Part shown: piece after piece, positions 14,401 through 25,506 of the stretch
Numbering within the stretch: the first letter of the stretch is position 1
Layout: each line of letters starts with the position of its first letter
Source: Primulina eburnea
Taxonomy: Eukaryota; Streptophyta; Magnoliopsida; Lamiales; Gesneriaceae
Direction: 5' to 3'
DNA length: 64,000 bases
Assembly: GCF_022965805.1 (NCBI RefSeq)
Contig: NC_133101.1
Location: 11,755,069 to 11,819,068 of the forward strand
Notes under the pieces: generated by a model
The model's database searches: none
Told to the model about the DNA's origin: nothing
What the model saw: the letters and a program-made list of their open reading frames with translations, nothing else
Translations under genes and position numbers: made by a program

Positions 14401-17400
14401 CTTACTTTGCTATTTCGGTAAGCGTGGCCTTCACCCACTTTGTAGCAGTTGTCCCACCGTCGAAATATCATATACCTGCAACGTTAGTATTTAATGACGT
14501 ATAAATGATATTGCATTGAATTACAGCTTTGGGTACCCAAACTTTCTTCATGGGAGGTTTCTTGGCTGCTGTGTTGCGCTTGGTGTTGGGCAACACCTCG
14601 GGCAACACCCGATTTGCATGCCAGTTCATGTATTCATCTCTCAGTTTAAAACAAAAAGGTTTGATGGGACTTGATGTATGACAGTAGCGGCAAATAAAAC
14701 GACGTTTTCTTTGTTTCGGCTTTTGAACTGAATCTGACTTCTTGGTTCGAAGAGTCTTCACCACAAAGTATCAGTCTTCGGAGGAATCAGAGTGACTTTC
14801 TTTTTCTTTGCAAAAACAGTAGATTGTGATCCAGAGTTGGAAGTTTCTTCATGTTCATATGTACTTTTTATGTATCCAAGACAAGCTCTACTGTCCTTTC
14901 CTATCATTAGCGTTGAATCAAGTTTTCTTGAACTCGAGTTGAATTTTGCAAGTTTTTTCGAGATTTTCTCAAGATCATCCTTGACTTTGCAAAGTTCAAG
15001 ATCTTTTTTACTTGCACAACTTTAAGTCAATTTGAGATGATCGAATTTATCTTATTTCTTTTGATCCAATCTTCGCACAGCTCTTCATACATGTTCTGCA
15101 TACTTTCTAAGGTGAGTTCATCAGAATCAACATCCTGGATTTCTTGATTGCTCGAGTTACCGTGAGTTTTAACATTGAGACACAAAGATTTTGAAGTGGT
15201 GTTGCGACCAGGTCTTGCAACACATGAGGCAACACCTAACTGGTTAACTTGTAGCTAGCATTTTTCCTTCAAAACATTAGACTAGGAAGAGTGATCTTCT
15301 CCTTTACCGGATCACGGTTCTTCTTCCGAGTCGTCATCACTCAAGGAGACTGTCATTCCTTTGTTCTTATGAAGTTTGTTGGCACATTCTTTTGCGTAAT
15401 GGCCGAAACTAAAACATTTTTTGCACTGTACCGAATTGAGTCTTTTAAGATCTGGTCGAGCCATTAATTCATTCCTCGGTCTAAGATGTCCTTGAGAAAG
15501 TGCAAGTTTCTTATTCTTTCCAGAAACGACAGACGGATGTTTCGACGGTTGAATGGTTTTTTTTTTGTCTCTCGTCCTTTTTAGGTAATCACCGAATTTC
15601 TTCGTAATCGAAGAGATTGAATCTTCACATAGGTTAGTCTCATTTACTTCCTGAATTATTTCATCGAAGGAGTCGTTAGAAACTTGCAGTGCAACATCTT
15701 TCCCTTGTCTATTTTCTGTAAGTCTAGATTCATCCCGAATGTTCTGAGCGAGCTGATCAAATCTTCCAGGTTAAGCGTAGAGGTGTCCTTAGACTCGTCA
15801 ATATCACAGATTTTGATGTTGAAGCGTTTTGGAATGGATCTCAAGACCTTGTTGATTAGGCTTTCATTCGACATAAGATCATCGATACTAAAGACTTCAT
15901 TCGCAATATCACGCAGTCTTCGATCATATTCGTCAATAGTCTACATCAACACTAGGAGGTGACCAACCACCCAAAACTCATTGCCAAGCCCTTTCTTCAA
16001 TGGATTTAATGTAAACTCTAATCTTGACTTTCCAAAGTGTGTAGTTGGATCCATCTAGAATCGGTGGTCGAAAAGCAGAGTTAACAGACAACACGTCCAA
16101 CGTACTTTTGCATGTTATCAAGAAAATAACCAGAATCAACACTTAGTATATCGCATGTAAAGTGTGTTTAATTTAATAGTGCAAAAACACTAAATTTGTG
16201 TGTATCAGATTTAGGTGTTGTGTGTCGGTGTTGTCAACGCCGTTCATAACATACAACAGAATGTATTATTTATCATACACATAAACTTTGATAACCAAAA
16301 TAAGACGGATTAAATTATGTACAAGTATTATGTCAGTGTTGTCAACATCGTTCATAACATGCAGTGGAATGTATTATTTGTCACACACAAACTTTGATAA
16401 CCAGAATAAGACGGATTAAATTATGTACAAATATTCATGTACAATGTCTCATGGCAAAATAATCACTAGAAAACTTGTAAATCGTTTACAAAACCCAATA
16501 CTAGTGACATGTATAAAAACTATATTCCTTGGCAACCCAATAAAATAAAGCTCATCTAAAATACACCAAATAAAATCACATATGCAGATGTTATGTTGCT
16601 TAAAAGAAAAACCGCCAAGAACTCTTCAACCAACATTCCACTCGAGTGTTGTTTTTCAAGTGTCTTCAACACGGATCAGCAACACAACAAAGCAATATCT
16701 TGATCTCAAAAAACCTTCTGATCAACAATCTTCAGCGTTCGCTATTTTCTTTCTCCGTCAAAAAACCACATTTTGCGACCGTCCCAGCTCTCTATATTTA
16801 TATCATTTGACCTAGAGTTCATTCCATAAAAGAGTCCTACAATATATGGAAACAACAGTTTCATTAAGAATAAAACTCTTTTAATCAAGGACAAAATATC
16901 TAGGGATAAATAGCAAACTAGAACAAATCCTATTATATCTAATGTTAAAATTAAATCAAATCTCGTAATCTAAAAAGTTAAAACTCTAAATTGATCTTAT
17001 CAATATAGTAGAATAATTGAGGAATAATATATTCCTTTCACAAGCCATTGTGTTACGTTTATGTAGGTCAATGGGCGGAGCAAGGGGCACTCAACAGATG
17101 GCTCCCCCTCAGAATTATAGATGTTATCTTGTTTTGCCCCTTCTAAGTTACCCAGTGAGTGTTACAAGGGTTTCTAATTGGGAAACCTTAATCGTAGTTA
17201 AAATCTTGAACTTTAGTCCAAGAATAAGCCATTCGCACATGAGGGTCTGGCAATGTCACTTAATTCACCTTACGTCTAGAGCCTAGAAACATGTAATCCC
17301 TGGTGTTGTTATATGGTATGGCTTGGTGATTATGATAGTTATAGCAGCAATCAGTTACAGAAACATATGTTGTGATAGTAAAGGATTTGAGAGTGTATTT

Positions 17401-17742
17401 ACAAGTGTACCTTTTCTCGTTCATTGCATATTTTTGGTCAAAAATTATTTTGCCCTGTATACCAAGTTACTTTGAAAGCCAACCACTCCATATAAGTTGA
17501 GCATTATTAATTATCTGGTGCTTGTGTTTGAAATTGTTTCGTTCTGTGATGTTTGTGCATGCATTCCTTCCCCAATTTGGTGAGAAGCTTTACGTCACAT
17601 CTTCCATCGAAAATTAAAAAGATATAGTTTTTCGTCTACGTTTCTCCAAATTGTCAAGTAAACCTATTTTTCTTCGAAAATTCCTTTGCAGGCGGAGAGA
17701 CGAATACTTGATTTTAGTGAATGTGGAACACCTGGAAGATAA
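2428..17742 (+). CDS. MYB3R: MYB3R (R1R2R3-MYB) transcription factor, 11 coding exons
   Basis: This is a nuclear DNA-binding regulator of G2/M genes, which it recognises through MSA elements. Coding exons are 2428-2504, 2744-2798, 3593-3650, 4437-4531, 4669-4772, 5081-5209, 5346-7134, 7374-7708, 7825-7939, 8020-8238 and 17692-17742. They sum to 3027 bases (1008 codons plus stop), with GT/AG borders and matching phases throughout. Three MYB repeats span about residues 36-187. All nine tryptophans are present: W40, W60, W79; W92, W112, W131; W144, W163, W182. R3 carries the expected [16 protein letters not shown] signature. Family motifs follow: TPFKLWDSP near residue 607, a [14 protein letters not shown] block, and a [20 protein letters not shown] block. 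The C-terminus reads [11 protein letters not shown]. The length matches large activator-type MYB3Rs (MYB3R4, NtMYBA), although A/B class cannot be proven here. Oddity: the last intron is about 9.45 kb because of an antisense retrotransposon. Confidence 0.93.
8538..9319 (-). repeat. 3' LTR of the SIRE-like element in the MYB3R intron
   Basis: It begins TGTAAGGTGTG and ends ATTCCTTTCA on the + strand. It aligns along its whole length with the copy at 16156-17040 but lacks a roughly 0.1-kb internal duplication present there. The purine-rich stretch just inside it (near 9320-9335, read on the - strand) is in the position of a polypurine tract. Confidence 0.85.
9570..11370 (-). pseudogene. Extra 3' ORF of the SIRE-like element (transposon-protein-like domain)
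   Basis: Open pieces on the - strand lie between pol and the 3' LTR, the place where SIRE elements carry an env-like ORF. The piece at 9977-10366 has a core with [16 protein letters not shown] and [16 protein letters not shown]. This resembles the widespread 'putative plant transposon protein' domain (from memory of the family, not searched). Acidic, Ser/Glu-rich segments flank it on both sides (10690-11200 and 9570-9881). No signal peptide or membrane segment is evident, so an envelope role is not supported. The frame is interrupted, for example between 10366 and 10769. Confidence 0.6.
11371..12365 (-). other. Non-coding spacer of the SIRE-like element
   Basis: This AT-rich stretch separates the extra 3' ORF from the polymerase remnant. 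It contains three similar phrases of the type GGTAGCTCCCACACTA(T/G)AAGAACGG, at about 11970, 12045 and 12055. The same phrase recurs at about 53500 and 53600 in the second SIRE-like element. No coding potential is recognised. Confidence 0.5.
12432..13064 (-). pseudogene. Reverse transcriptase remnant fused to the RNase H C-terminus
   Basis: Read on the - strand, the frame shows copia RT blocks: [16 protein letters not shown], then a damaged active-site motif YVDCIIF in place of YVDD. It then jumps directly to [16 protein letters not shown], which is the end of the copia RNase H region. About 1 kb of coding sequence (late RT and most of RNase H) is therefore missing, as comparison with the homologous element at 54.7-55.7 kb shows. 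The domain cannot be catalytically active. Confidence 0.75.
13136..14471 (-). pseudogene. Integrase region remnant of the SIRE-like element
   Basis: The GAG-pre-integrase zinc motif is visible at 14280-14471 ([20 protein letters not shown]). The integrase core at about 13600-14200 is broken by several stops. Near 13136-13330 lies the acidic integrase-RT linker with [20 protein letters not shown], which is also found in the sister element near 56.1 kb. No continuous frame remains. Confidence 0.65.
14468..16110 (-). pseudogene. Gag and protease-region remnant of the SIRE-like element
   Basis: The gag nucleic-acid-binding region has a CCHC knuckle, [14 protein letters not shown] (near 15365-15425). 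A gag segment [11 protein letters not shown] lies at 15656-15874, and a coiled-coil-like, Lys/Glu-rich stretch at about 14900-15150. A second Cys/His patch, [15 protein letters not shown], lies near 14660. The frame breaks near 15656 by a shift and at several stops, so no full Gag can be made. Confidence 0.65.
16156..17040 (-). repeat. 5' LTR of the SIRE-like element, with internal duplication
   Basis: It starts TGTAAAGTGTG and ends ATTCCTTTCA. It is about 100 bp longer than its partner because the segment around 16213-16325 (GTGTTGTCAAC...ATTATGTACAA) is tandemly repeated at 16345-16435. The expected primer binding site next to 16156 is absent: the element joins the LTR directly to a GATATACTAAG stretch that sits further inside in the sister element. 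Confidence 0.8.
17692..17742 (+). other. MYB3R: Isolated last coding exon of the MYB3R gene
   Basis: The exon follows a TTTGCAG acceptor. It continues in phase 0 from the exon ending at 8238 and encodes [16 protein letters not shown] before TAA. The LDFSECGTP motif is typical of MYB3R C-termini, which supports the join across 9.45 kb. If the intron were not removed, the protein would read on past 8238 and stop within the intron at about 8326, losing this tail. Confidence 0.8.
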
Positions 17743-19064
17743 ACTGGAAAAATCTCGAGCAGGTAATAGTTGTACAAGTCCCTGTTCTTGTTCTTATTTG
17801 GTGAAGAAAGGTGTTAGTAGAGTTAAGTGTAAAGCGATAATAACTACAATATGTAAGTGTAATCTTTGAGATTCAATTATTATATGGCGATGATACATAA
17901 TGTGTAACATTTCATTTTAATTTATTATATGAATCATTTGTTGATATTCTACTGTATCAGACAGAACATAAGAAAGATAGAGGGTGAAATTTACCCAAAT
18001 GTTTTGTGCTTGATTGTTGATTTGTATGAATTTGATTCAATTTATAAACATAAATGAATTGATCAGAATGTGTTCTAAAGAGAAGGTTGTTGGTTACTTT
18101 TGACTCTTTATTTCTCGGGGGTAAATATTTCTGAATATATGTAAATGAATTGCTCAAATTGTTTGATGGTAATTTTATTAAACCTAATTGGTGATATCAA
18201 AATCTGTGTAAATAAAAAATACGTTAATGACTAACCTCAAGTTTTTTCCAACTTTTATCGATCCACAACAACACATCGATGTGAATTTGTGATGTTTGTT
18301 TTGACATTAAAGTCCCAACAGAAGCTGAAGAGTACATATCAACTCGAGTTATTAAATAAAAATTGTGCCAGGAAAAAACCAAGTTAGATGGGTTCTTATG
18401 ATAATATGGAAGTAGCTAAAAATTTGTAGGAAGATGGACTAATTGTAACGAACACCTGAACTATCGTAAAGTTTAAAAAATTGAAGTTGTTCAATTTCTA
18501 TAAACTATAGTTTTTGGTAATACAACAAAACGTTCAATAGAAAAAAAAAATCTAAAAAGAGAAAAAAATATGGCGTGGGTATGTTGCATTGTAGCAAACC
18601 GTTCAAAGTTGCGTTAAATTTAAAGCAACACCGGAGAGAGCATTGCCTCTATTTGTCCCCATCGGAAATGCCCGTGCGATATCGTTTGCAGATTGTTCAA
18701 TCATTGAGTTTCTGTCATTTTCGGTGTATTTTTATATATGATTTTTGTATGATTATCCCAAAGAATACTCTCGATATAGCATAAAATAAATCTTTTTTTC
18801 TTTTTTTTTTTTGGTGCTAATTTCGACTTCGAGCGACTCTGTTATTTTTTGTCAGATGATATATAGGATGGAACCATTGTGGGGCGTAATTGAGGATGTC
18901 ATTTCGGCATTGGTCCACGTGAATGGACCAAGATTTTAACTTCTAATCAAACGAAACAATGCAAGTCTGTCAACTATATTCTCGTCGATCTGATACCAAA
19001 GAAACTAGAAAATTAAACTTAAAAACATTCGATTAGTGTGAAAGAAACTAAAAAGAATAATATT
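17743..19064. other. 3' UTR and intergenic DNA after the MYB3R gene
   Basis: The first few hundred bases are presumably the 3' UTR of the MYB3R gene. The rest is AT-rich, with A and T homopolymer runs near 18541-18570 and 18793-18812. No gene was recognised. Confidence 0.5.
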
Positions 19065-19247
19065 TGGCAAAAACTTATGCGAGACAGTCTCACGGATCGT
19101 ATTTGTGAGACGAATCTCTTGTTTGAGTTATCCATGAAAAAATATTATTTTTTATGCTAATAGTATTATTTTTTATTATGAATATGGGTAGGATTGACCC
19201 GTCTCACAGATTAGGATCCGTGAGACGATTTCACATAAAACCCACTC
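19065..19247 (+). mobile_element. 183-bp MITE-like element, copy 1
   Basis: It starts TGGCAAAAACTT and ends CCCACTC. It carries subterminal inverted repeats of the GTGAGACGGTCTCAC type and a TA-rich centre with AGTATTATTTTTTATTATGAATATGG. The flanking 8-bp direct repeat is ATAATATT/ATAGTATT (one mismatch; 19057-19064 and 19248-19255). It has exactly the same length as the copies at 27086 and 62983. Confidence 0.8.
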
Positions 19248-20289
19248 ATAGTATTTAGGTGACGTAAATACAAGATCATGCGATCGATACACCTCTTCAA
19301 TTCTTTCCTTTAACTTAATTGTTTTGTTTCGCAAGCCTATCAAATTCCATTCCGTCAAGAATAAAGCATAATTTTTACAAGTTCTAATTAATTAAAGAAA
19401 AAACACTTTTAAATTATTTTTGTAATCATCACATTTTAGAGGAAGAATATTTGTAGATTTTTTAATGCATAAGTTATTGAAAATGTAGTGAATTAGCCCC
19501 ATGAGAATGAAGAAGATATTTGTAACATTAGATATTTATTAATTTATGTCATCGAAAAGGAACCACCATTCATTGGATTTAGATATTTATTTATTATTAT
19601 TTTTATTATTTAATTAAACTTTATCAAAGTTTCCTGGAACCATTTTTATGCCATATATACTCGTACCTGTACTAAAGCCAAAAAAATTGTCTTTTTGACA
19701 AGTCAATAATTAATTTTATTATCATCATCATTTGTTTAAAGATTATAAAATCGGACTCATGTTATTTTACCAAAAATTATAGTAAATGATAATAATAAAA
19801 TTCTAATTTTATTTCATAAGATGGCCAAAAGCCAATACCAAGAAAATTTACATCATAATTTTGTTTTTTTTTTTTGGTTTTTTTTTTAATTCTTTTCACA
19901 AGTTTTAGTTTGTTTGATAGAATGAATTAATAGCTCATACATATTATATGTATAGTAACGAATAAAAAATATAATGGGTATGTAGGATTGAAATTAATTA
20001 ATAAAATTAGATTTATATACATTAACAAGTGGCATTTGGATTTATTTATTTCTTGGGATGCGTATTTAATATATTTATTTATTGTTTATCATTTTCATGT
20101 GGAAGAGCCTGCCTGCACATGTTCAATGTACCATTTGCATGCACAAAAGCAACACAGTTGGTTCGTTTATGATTTGGTTCGATTATCGATAAAAACTTAT
20201 ACTTGTTAAAAATCAAATTAAGCCAGGCCTAAATTTTCGTTTTAAATGATATTTTATATATATTATTTTTATTCAAATTAAAGATATAG
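19248..20289. other. AT-rich intergenic DNA
   Basis: No gene, RNA gene or element boundary is recognised. Long T runs occur near 19863-19889. Confidence 0.5.
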
Positions 20290-20425
20290 ATTGTTTTTAT
20301 TTGGATAATCCATGAAAAAGTATTACTTTTTATGCTCAGAGTATTACTTTTTATTGTGAATATGGGCAGGGTTGACCCGTCTCACAGATTGAGATCCGTG
20401 AGACGGTCTCACATGAGACCTACTC
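20290..20425 (+). mobile_element. MITE-like element, copy 2 (5' truncated)
   Basis: This is the 3' three quarters of the 183-bp family, from the ATCCATGAAAAAGTATTAC block to GAGACCTACTC. The 5' end with its TGGCAAAAA terminus is missing. Confidence 0.7.
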
Positions 20426-20706
20426 CTCTAAGAAATGCTTCCACATCATCCATTATTGAGTATAAAAATAATTTAATGCATCTTCAATTTTTTTAATATA
20501 TTTATGTCAATATAGTAATAATAACGAAAACTAAATAAAGATTTGGGGCTATAAAAATACATGTATTTAGAAATATGACAGTTTTTGTCACAAAAGATTT
20601 CTATTTGTTTATTTAATTACCTAATTAAATAATTTGCAATTTTTGCATGAAATTCTTGATACTTTGTTATGATCAAACGCTCACAAAAGTTATACTTGTT
20701 AGCCAC
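20426..20706. other. AT-rich spacer before the second copia element
   Basis: No feature is recognised. It forms the left flank of the copia element that begins at 20707. Confidence 0.4.
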
Positions 20707-21301
20707 TGTTAAAGAAAGAGGAAAAACAATATGCAAACTGATATGTGTTATGTGTATGTGTTTTTGATTTTCAATAAATCAATCATTTACTGTTTTTCAT
20801 GTGAAAAGACATGATCTTTCATTCATATCGGTGTCCCTTGGCTATTATAACTGACCATAATCATCAAACAATGCTAAAGAAATGAAAAAATACCAGAAAA
20901 ATCCGAAGGGACATGAAAAAATGCGAAGGGGCGCGTGCAGGTGCACCCGCGCACGCGCGGCCGAGCGCTCGGCAGCGCCTACCGAGAGCCCTCGACAGGC
21001 GCGCGCACCCTTGCAGATCCGCGCGCGGGTAGCAGGCGCGCGCAATAGTGCGCAGATCCGTGCGCGAGTGCGCCCCTACTACTGTCCTCTTTTTTTTTTC
21101 TTTCCGGTTTCCGTCCTTTACACGTCCTGACCACTCGTTTGAAGTTCTTTCAACATCCGATGAACTCGTTTCGAGTTTAATTCAGAACAATCGAACTTAA
21201 TATTTGTTTATTAAGCTTCGTTATTCGTTTCGAATTTTTCCAATCAAACAGATTGATTAACTTGCTTAATTTTCATTTATTAAGCATCAAATTATCCAAC
21301 A
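20707..21301 (-). repeat. 3' LTR of the second copia element, with GC-rich block
   Basis: This LTR is AT-rich except for a block at about 20926-21077 that is extremely GC- and CpG-rich. The block includes a perfect 14-bp palindrome GCCGAGCGCTCGGC (20960-20973) and repeated GCGCGC words. The partner LTR has a shorter, rearranged block, which accounts for most of the length difference. Confidence 0.8.
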
Positions 21302-22236
21302 ATCCCCCACATGAATGATTGTGATGCATAAGAGAGAGTATATACGAAAAACTATCGCATTAGGAGAGGTAGCTTTTGGCTTTGAACCTTCCCTAGTGAA
21401 ATACAATCGAATTTACTAGGCCACGGAGTAAACTTGATGTCTTGAATACCCACAAGATAACCTTTCTTCCATTTCCATTTTGTTTTATCGGTTGTGTCCG
21501 TTTTGGCCATGGAACACATCTTGGCTTCATATGTGTTTCATCGAGAAGGCCCGTCCTCACACGTACATAGGTGATCTCCTTGTAAAAGGGTATCCTACTT
21601 ACCCCACTTTTGCAAGCTACAGAATCATTAAGAGTACAATACTTAACCTCACTACATTTGTAGGCAACTTCACTCATCGTCTTAGGAATGAGGAGTGATT
21701 CCTCGAGTTCTCATAACTTAGTTGTCTCATTGAACCAAAATCTTGGGATCTCCAATCAACAAGGTTGGGTTGCCACTATGAAAACTTTATTTGGTAGGTG
21801 TTAAGCTCATTTCTCTTGACAAACAGTACATTTGATCTCTATTTAATGCTTTTGTAAGCGGATCCGCTAAGTTATCCTTTGATTTAATATAATCAACAGA
21901 TATAACTCTATTAGAGATAAACTATAGCACAGTATTATGTCTTCGACGAATGTGTCGAGACTTACCATTGTACATACTGTTTTGTGCCCTTGCAATTACC
22001 GACTGACTGTCGCAATGTATCAAGATTGCTGGCACTGGACTTGTCCAACATGGAATGTCCTCTAGAAAGTTGCGAATCTATTCAGCTTCTTCTGCAGCTT
22101 TATCTAGCTCTATGAACTCTGATTCTATAGTAGATCTAGCAATGTAAGTTTGTTTCGATGACCTCCAAGAGACTGCTCATCCACCAATACTAAATACATA
22201 GCCGTTGGTGGATTTGGAGTCCTTGGTGTCAAAAAT
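21302..22236 (-). pseudogene. Decayed RNase H and 3' region of the second copia element
   Basis: Between the left LTR and the long RT frame lies sequence in the position of the RNase H C-terminus and 3' untranslated region. Short, stop-interrupted frames on the - strand retain RNase H-like wording near 21840-22200. The polypurine tract is at the LTR edge (21302-21310). Confidence 0.5.
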
Positions 22237-23022
22237 CTAATTTGCATCACAATATCCTTCAAGTAATGTAGGATACCTTGTGTAATTTATTCCATATTCT
22301 GAGATGTGCTTTAAATATCTAAGCACCCTTGTCAACGCCAAATGGACATTCACATCTAAAGGCGTTTTTACTGGGGTAGAATCATAAGCATTAAACTTCT
22401 TCAACACTGTTTCTACATAATGAGACTGAGATAAGACTATTGCTTCTGGAGTTCTAAAAATTTTGATCCCTAGAATTACATCAGCAATACCCATATCTTT
22501 CATATCAAAATCTTTTGTCAACATTTTCTTTGTACCCTTAATCAACTCTTGGCTATTCCCCATTATTAGCATGTCATCCACATATAGACATACTATCACA
22601 TAAGATTCTCGAGTGCCTTTAATGTAAACACATTTGTCACACTTATTAGTCTTACATCTATTTGACAATACTACATTGTCAAATTTTTTGTGCCACTGCT
22701 TGGGCGCTTGTTTTTGTCCATATAGTGACTTAATTAAACGGCATACCTTTCTTTCTTGTCCTTTAACAATGAAGCATTCAGGTTGCTCCCTATATATTTC
22801 TTCTTCAAGTTCACCATTTAAGAATGCTGTTTTGAAATTCATTTGTTGTATCTCAAGGTTATACAAAGCCGCAATAGCAATGAGCACACGAATGGATGTT
22901 ATTCTTGAAACTTGTGAATACGTGTCGAAGAAATCATTACCTTGTCTTTGTTTATAGTCTTTGGCCACAAGCCTGGCTTTGTATTTTTCAATACTTCTAT
23001 CAACTCTAATTTTCTTTTTCAA
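22237..23022 (-). pseudogene. Copia reverse transcriptase with RNase H start, internally deleted
   Basis: A 261-codon frame shows the RT blocks KARLVAKDYKQRQG, FKTAFLNGELEEEIY, LIKSLYGQKQAPKQW and the intact catalytic motif VCLYVDDMLIMG (about residues 145-156). After HYVETVLKKFN...TPLDVNVHLA the sequence jumps in frame to LTRVLRYLKHISEYG. The intervening RNase H start is missing (roughly 40 codons by family alignment). The frame then stops within the RNase H region after EGYCDAN. Confidence 0.8.
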
Positions 23023-23025
23023 TAT

Positions 23026-24196
23026 TCATTTGCATCCCAATGGCTTGGTACCTGGTGGAAGATCCACTAGTTCCCCATTTCTTGACTCAATTGTCATGCC
23101 CGTATTCATTTCTGTATTTTCAGACTTGTGCACTATAAACATATAGGCATTACTATTATGTGCATATCCGATGAATATGCAGTAGATCGTCTTTGGTCCA
23201 ATTCGCTCTTGTTTAGGCTTTGGTATTTCAACCTTAGCTAGACACCCCCACACTTTAAGGTACTTGTAGGAAGGCTTATGACCTTTTCACAATTTGTAAT
23301 GTGACTTGTCATTTTTATTATGGGGTATCTTGTTCAGGATGTGATTAGCCGATAATTTTCTTCCCCCCACAAGTTTTGGGGTAGTCCTGAACTTATTAGC
23401 ATAGAATTCATCATATATTTCAGAGTTCGATTCTTTATTTCGGCAATGCCATTCGATTGAGGTGAATAAGAAGCAGTCGTTTCATGAATTACGCCCATAG
23501 ATGTGCAGAATTCATCAAAAGGTGCTCTGTATTCGCCCTCTCTATTGCTTCAAACCTTCTTTATTTGTTTGCCTAGTTGATTCTCAACTTCGGTCTTATA
23601 ACCTTTGAATGCTTCAAGAGCTTCCTCTTTCGACCTCAAAAGATATACGTAACAGTACCTTGTATGATCATCAATGAATGTCAAGTAGTATCTTTTCCCT
23701 CCTCTAGTTTGTACAAACTTTAAATCACCAATATCGGTGTGTATTAGTTCTAGAGGAGTTGTACATCTTTTAATTGAGTGGTAAGGCGCTTTGGTCATTT
23801 TTGCTTCAACACATATATCGCATTTTTGTGTTGGATTGACGTTGTGTTTAGACAATAATTCCAGTTTCATTAAACGTTACGGCAAGGTACTGAAATTTAC
23901 GTGTCATAAACGAACATGCCATAATTGAGAACACTCAAGCAAGTAAATAGAACTTTTGTCTTTATTACTTTCAACAACATTTTGGCTTATAGCAATTACA
24001 TTCAACTTGAAAAGTTCTTATCGAGATATCATTTTCCAATAAAATGATAATTCTTGGTCAATACAACCTTGTTAGACTCAAATACTAGTCTAAACCCGTG
24101 TTTGACCAACATAGACCACGACACGAGGTTCTTTATTATGTCTGGTACATGAAGTGCATAAACAAGGGTTACTTCCAAACCCGATGTCATCTTCAG
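23026..24196 (-). pseudogene. Copia integrase and protease region, interrupted
   Basis: The frame at 23550-23870 has the integrase start, with [24 protein letters not shown] and [14 protein letters not shown]. The 23026-23253 piece holds the integrase C-terminal part (WGCLAKVEIPKPKQERIGPKT). The 24029-24286 piece carries the protease and pre-integrase side (STYTPSTGRKLYMGNSATSEMVG, VPDIIKNLVSWSMLVKHGF). Stops and shifts separate the pieces. Confidence 0.7.
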
Positions 24197-24198
24197 TA

Positions 24199-25236
24199 CT
24201 ACATTGCCGGTGCCCACCATCTCAGATGTAGCGGAGTTCCCCATGTATAGTTTTCTCCCGGTCGATGGAGTGTATGTGGAGAACATCCCCTTGTTGGAGC
24301 ATATGTGTCGAGTTGCTCCAGTATCAACCGAACAATCGTTGGGGTTTCCACCAAATTTGCTTTCAACAAATCAAGTTCAGAAAAATCAAATGGTACCGAC
24401 CTTTCTCGAACTACGTTGGTTTGAGGATTTCCCTTCTTTGGCTTCCTACAATCTTTAGCCATGTGATTCAGTTTTCCGCAGTTATAACAAGTGCCTTTGA
24501 ACTTCTTCTTATTTGGTAGTTGTTGGCCTTGTTGTGGTTGATTCTCAATGATCCTTTTCTTCCCTTTGTAACTCGATTCAACAATGTTCTCCCTTGCTGC
24601 CATTTTACTTGCCTTGGCCTCGATGCTCTTGTTTTCCTCTTTTATCCTCAATCTCACAATGAGATCCTCCAATCTCATCTCCTTTCTTTTATGCTTCAAT
24701 TAATTCTTGAAATCCTTCTACAACGGAGGGAGTTTCTCGATCAAAGCAGCAACTTGGAAGGATTCGCTTAGACTTATTCCTTCCGCATGAATCTCATGCA
24801 AGAGAAGTTGTAGTTCTTGCACTTGACTCATCACAGATTTTGAGTCCACCATCTTGTAGTCAAAAAATCTCCCAACAATAAACTTCTTCAAACCCGTATC
24901 CTCCGCCCTGTATTTCTTATCAAGCATATCCCAAAGTTCCTTGGCGGTCTTAACTTGACAATAGACATTGTACAATGCATTGTCAAGTCCATTGAAGATG
25001 TAGTTCTTGCAGAAAAAATCAATTTGGTTCCATGCATCCAAAGCGGCCCTCATGTTGGTGTTTGTCTCATTTTCAGCAACGGTGGGAGGATCCTCTTTCA
25101 AGAACCTTGAAAAACTCAAGGTTGTGAGATATAAGAACATCTTTTGTTGCCATCTTTTGAAATCTGCACTATAAAACTTTTCTGGTTTCTCTCTTGGTGC
25201 AACGGTTTCATGTGGTGTTGTAGATAATGATGCCAT
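24199..25236 (-). pseudogene. Copia Gag (UBN2-type) with CCHC zinc knuckle
   Basis: The 24718-25236 frame begins MASLSTTPHETVAPREKPEKF and carries the UBN2-like gag body (AKELWDMLDKKYRAEDTG). The overlapping 24199-24699 frame continues with MRLEDLIVRLRIKEENK and an intact knuckle, CYNCGKLNHMAKDC, near 24440-24500. One in-frame interruption near 24700 separates the two. The retained knuckle and start codon suggest moderate age. Confidence 0.75.
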
Positions 25237-25506
25237 TGAGATTCTTCTTGCAAATGATCAAAAATCCAAAATTCTTCTTAAGATTGTTGTTTGTGGTATT
25301 CAAAATATGACAGGAAAAACAAGAAGAAAATAAAGAGTATGGCTTGTAGAGGCAAATATTGAATATTCTCTCCTTAAAAAGAATTTGTCCCTCACAATGT
25401 GTTAAAGATTTGTGGCAATCTTCTCCCAAGATACAACTACAACTCTTGGATAATTAGCACTCAAATATTCAAGTTCTATAACAAGGAAATGAATGGAACT
25501 CTCTCT

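Larger units (their letters stand above)
8538..17040 (-). mobile_element. SIRE-like Ty1/copia LTR retrotransposon in the last MYB3R intron (defective)
   Basis: The element is bounded by TG...CA LTRs and by a perfect 5-bp target duplication CAAGC (8533-8537 and 17041-17045). It is antisense to the host gene. On the - strand the order is 5' LTR, gag with zinc knuckle, integrase, reverse transcriptase, an extra 3' ORF, 3' LTR. The gag block with [11 protein letters not shown] and the extra ORF after pol point to the SIRE lineage. Many stops and frameshifts, a deletion through RT and RNase H, and loss of the primer binding site make it non-autonomous. Confidence 0.9.
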
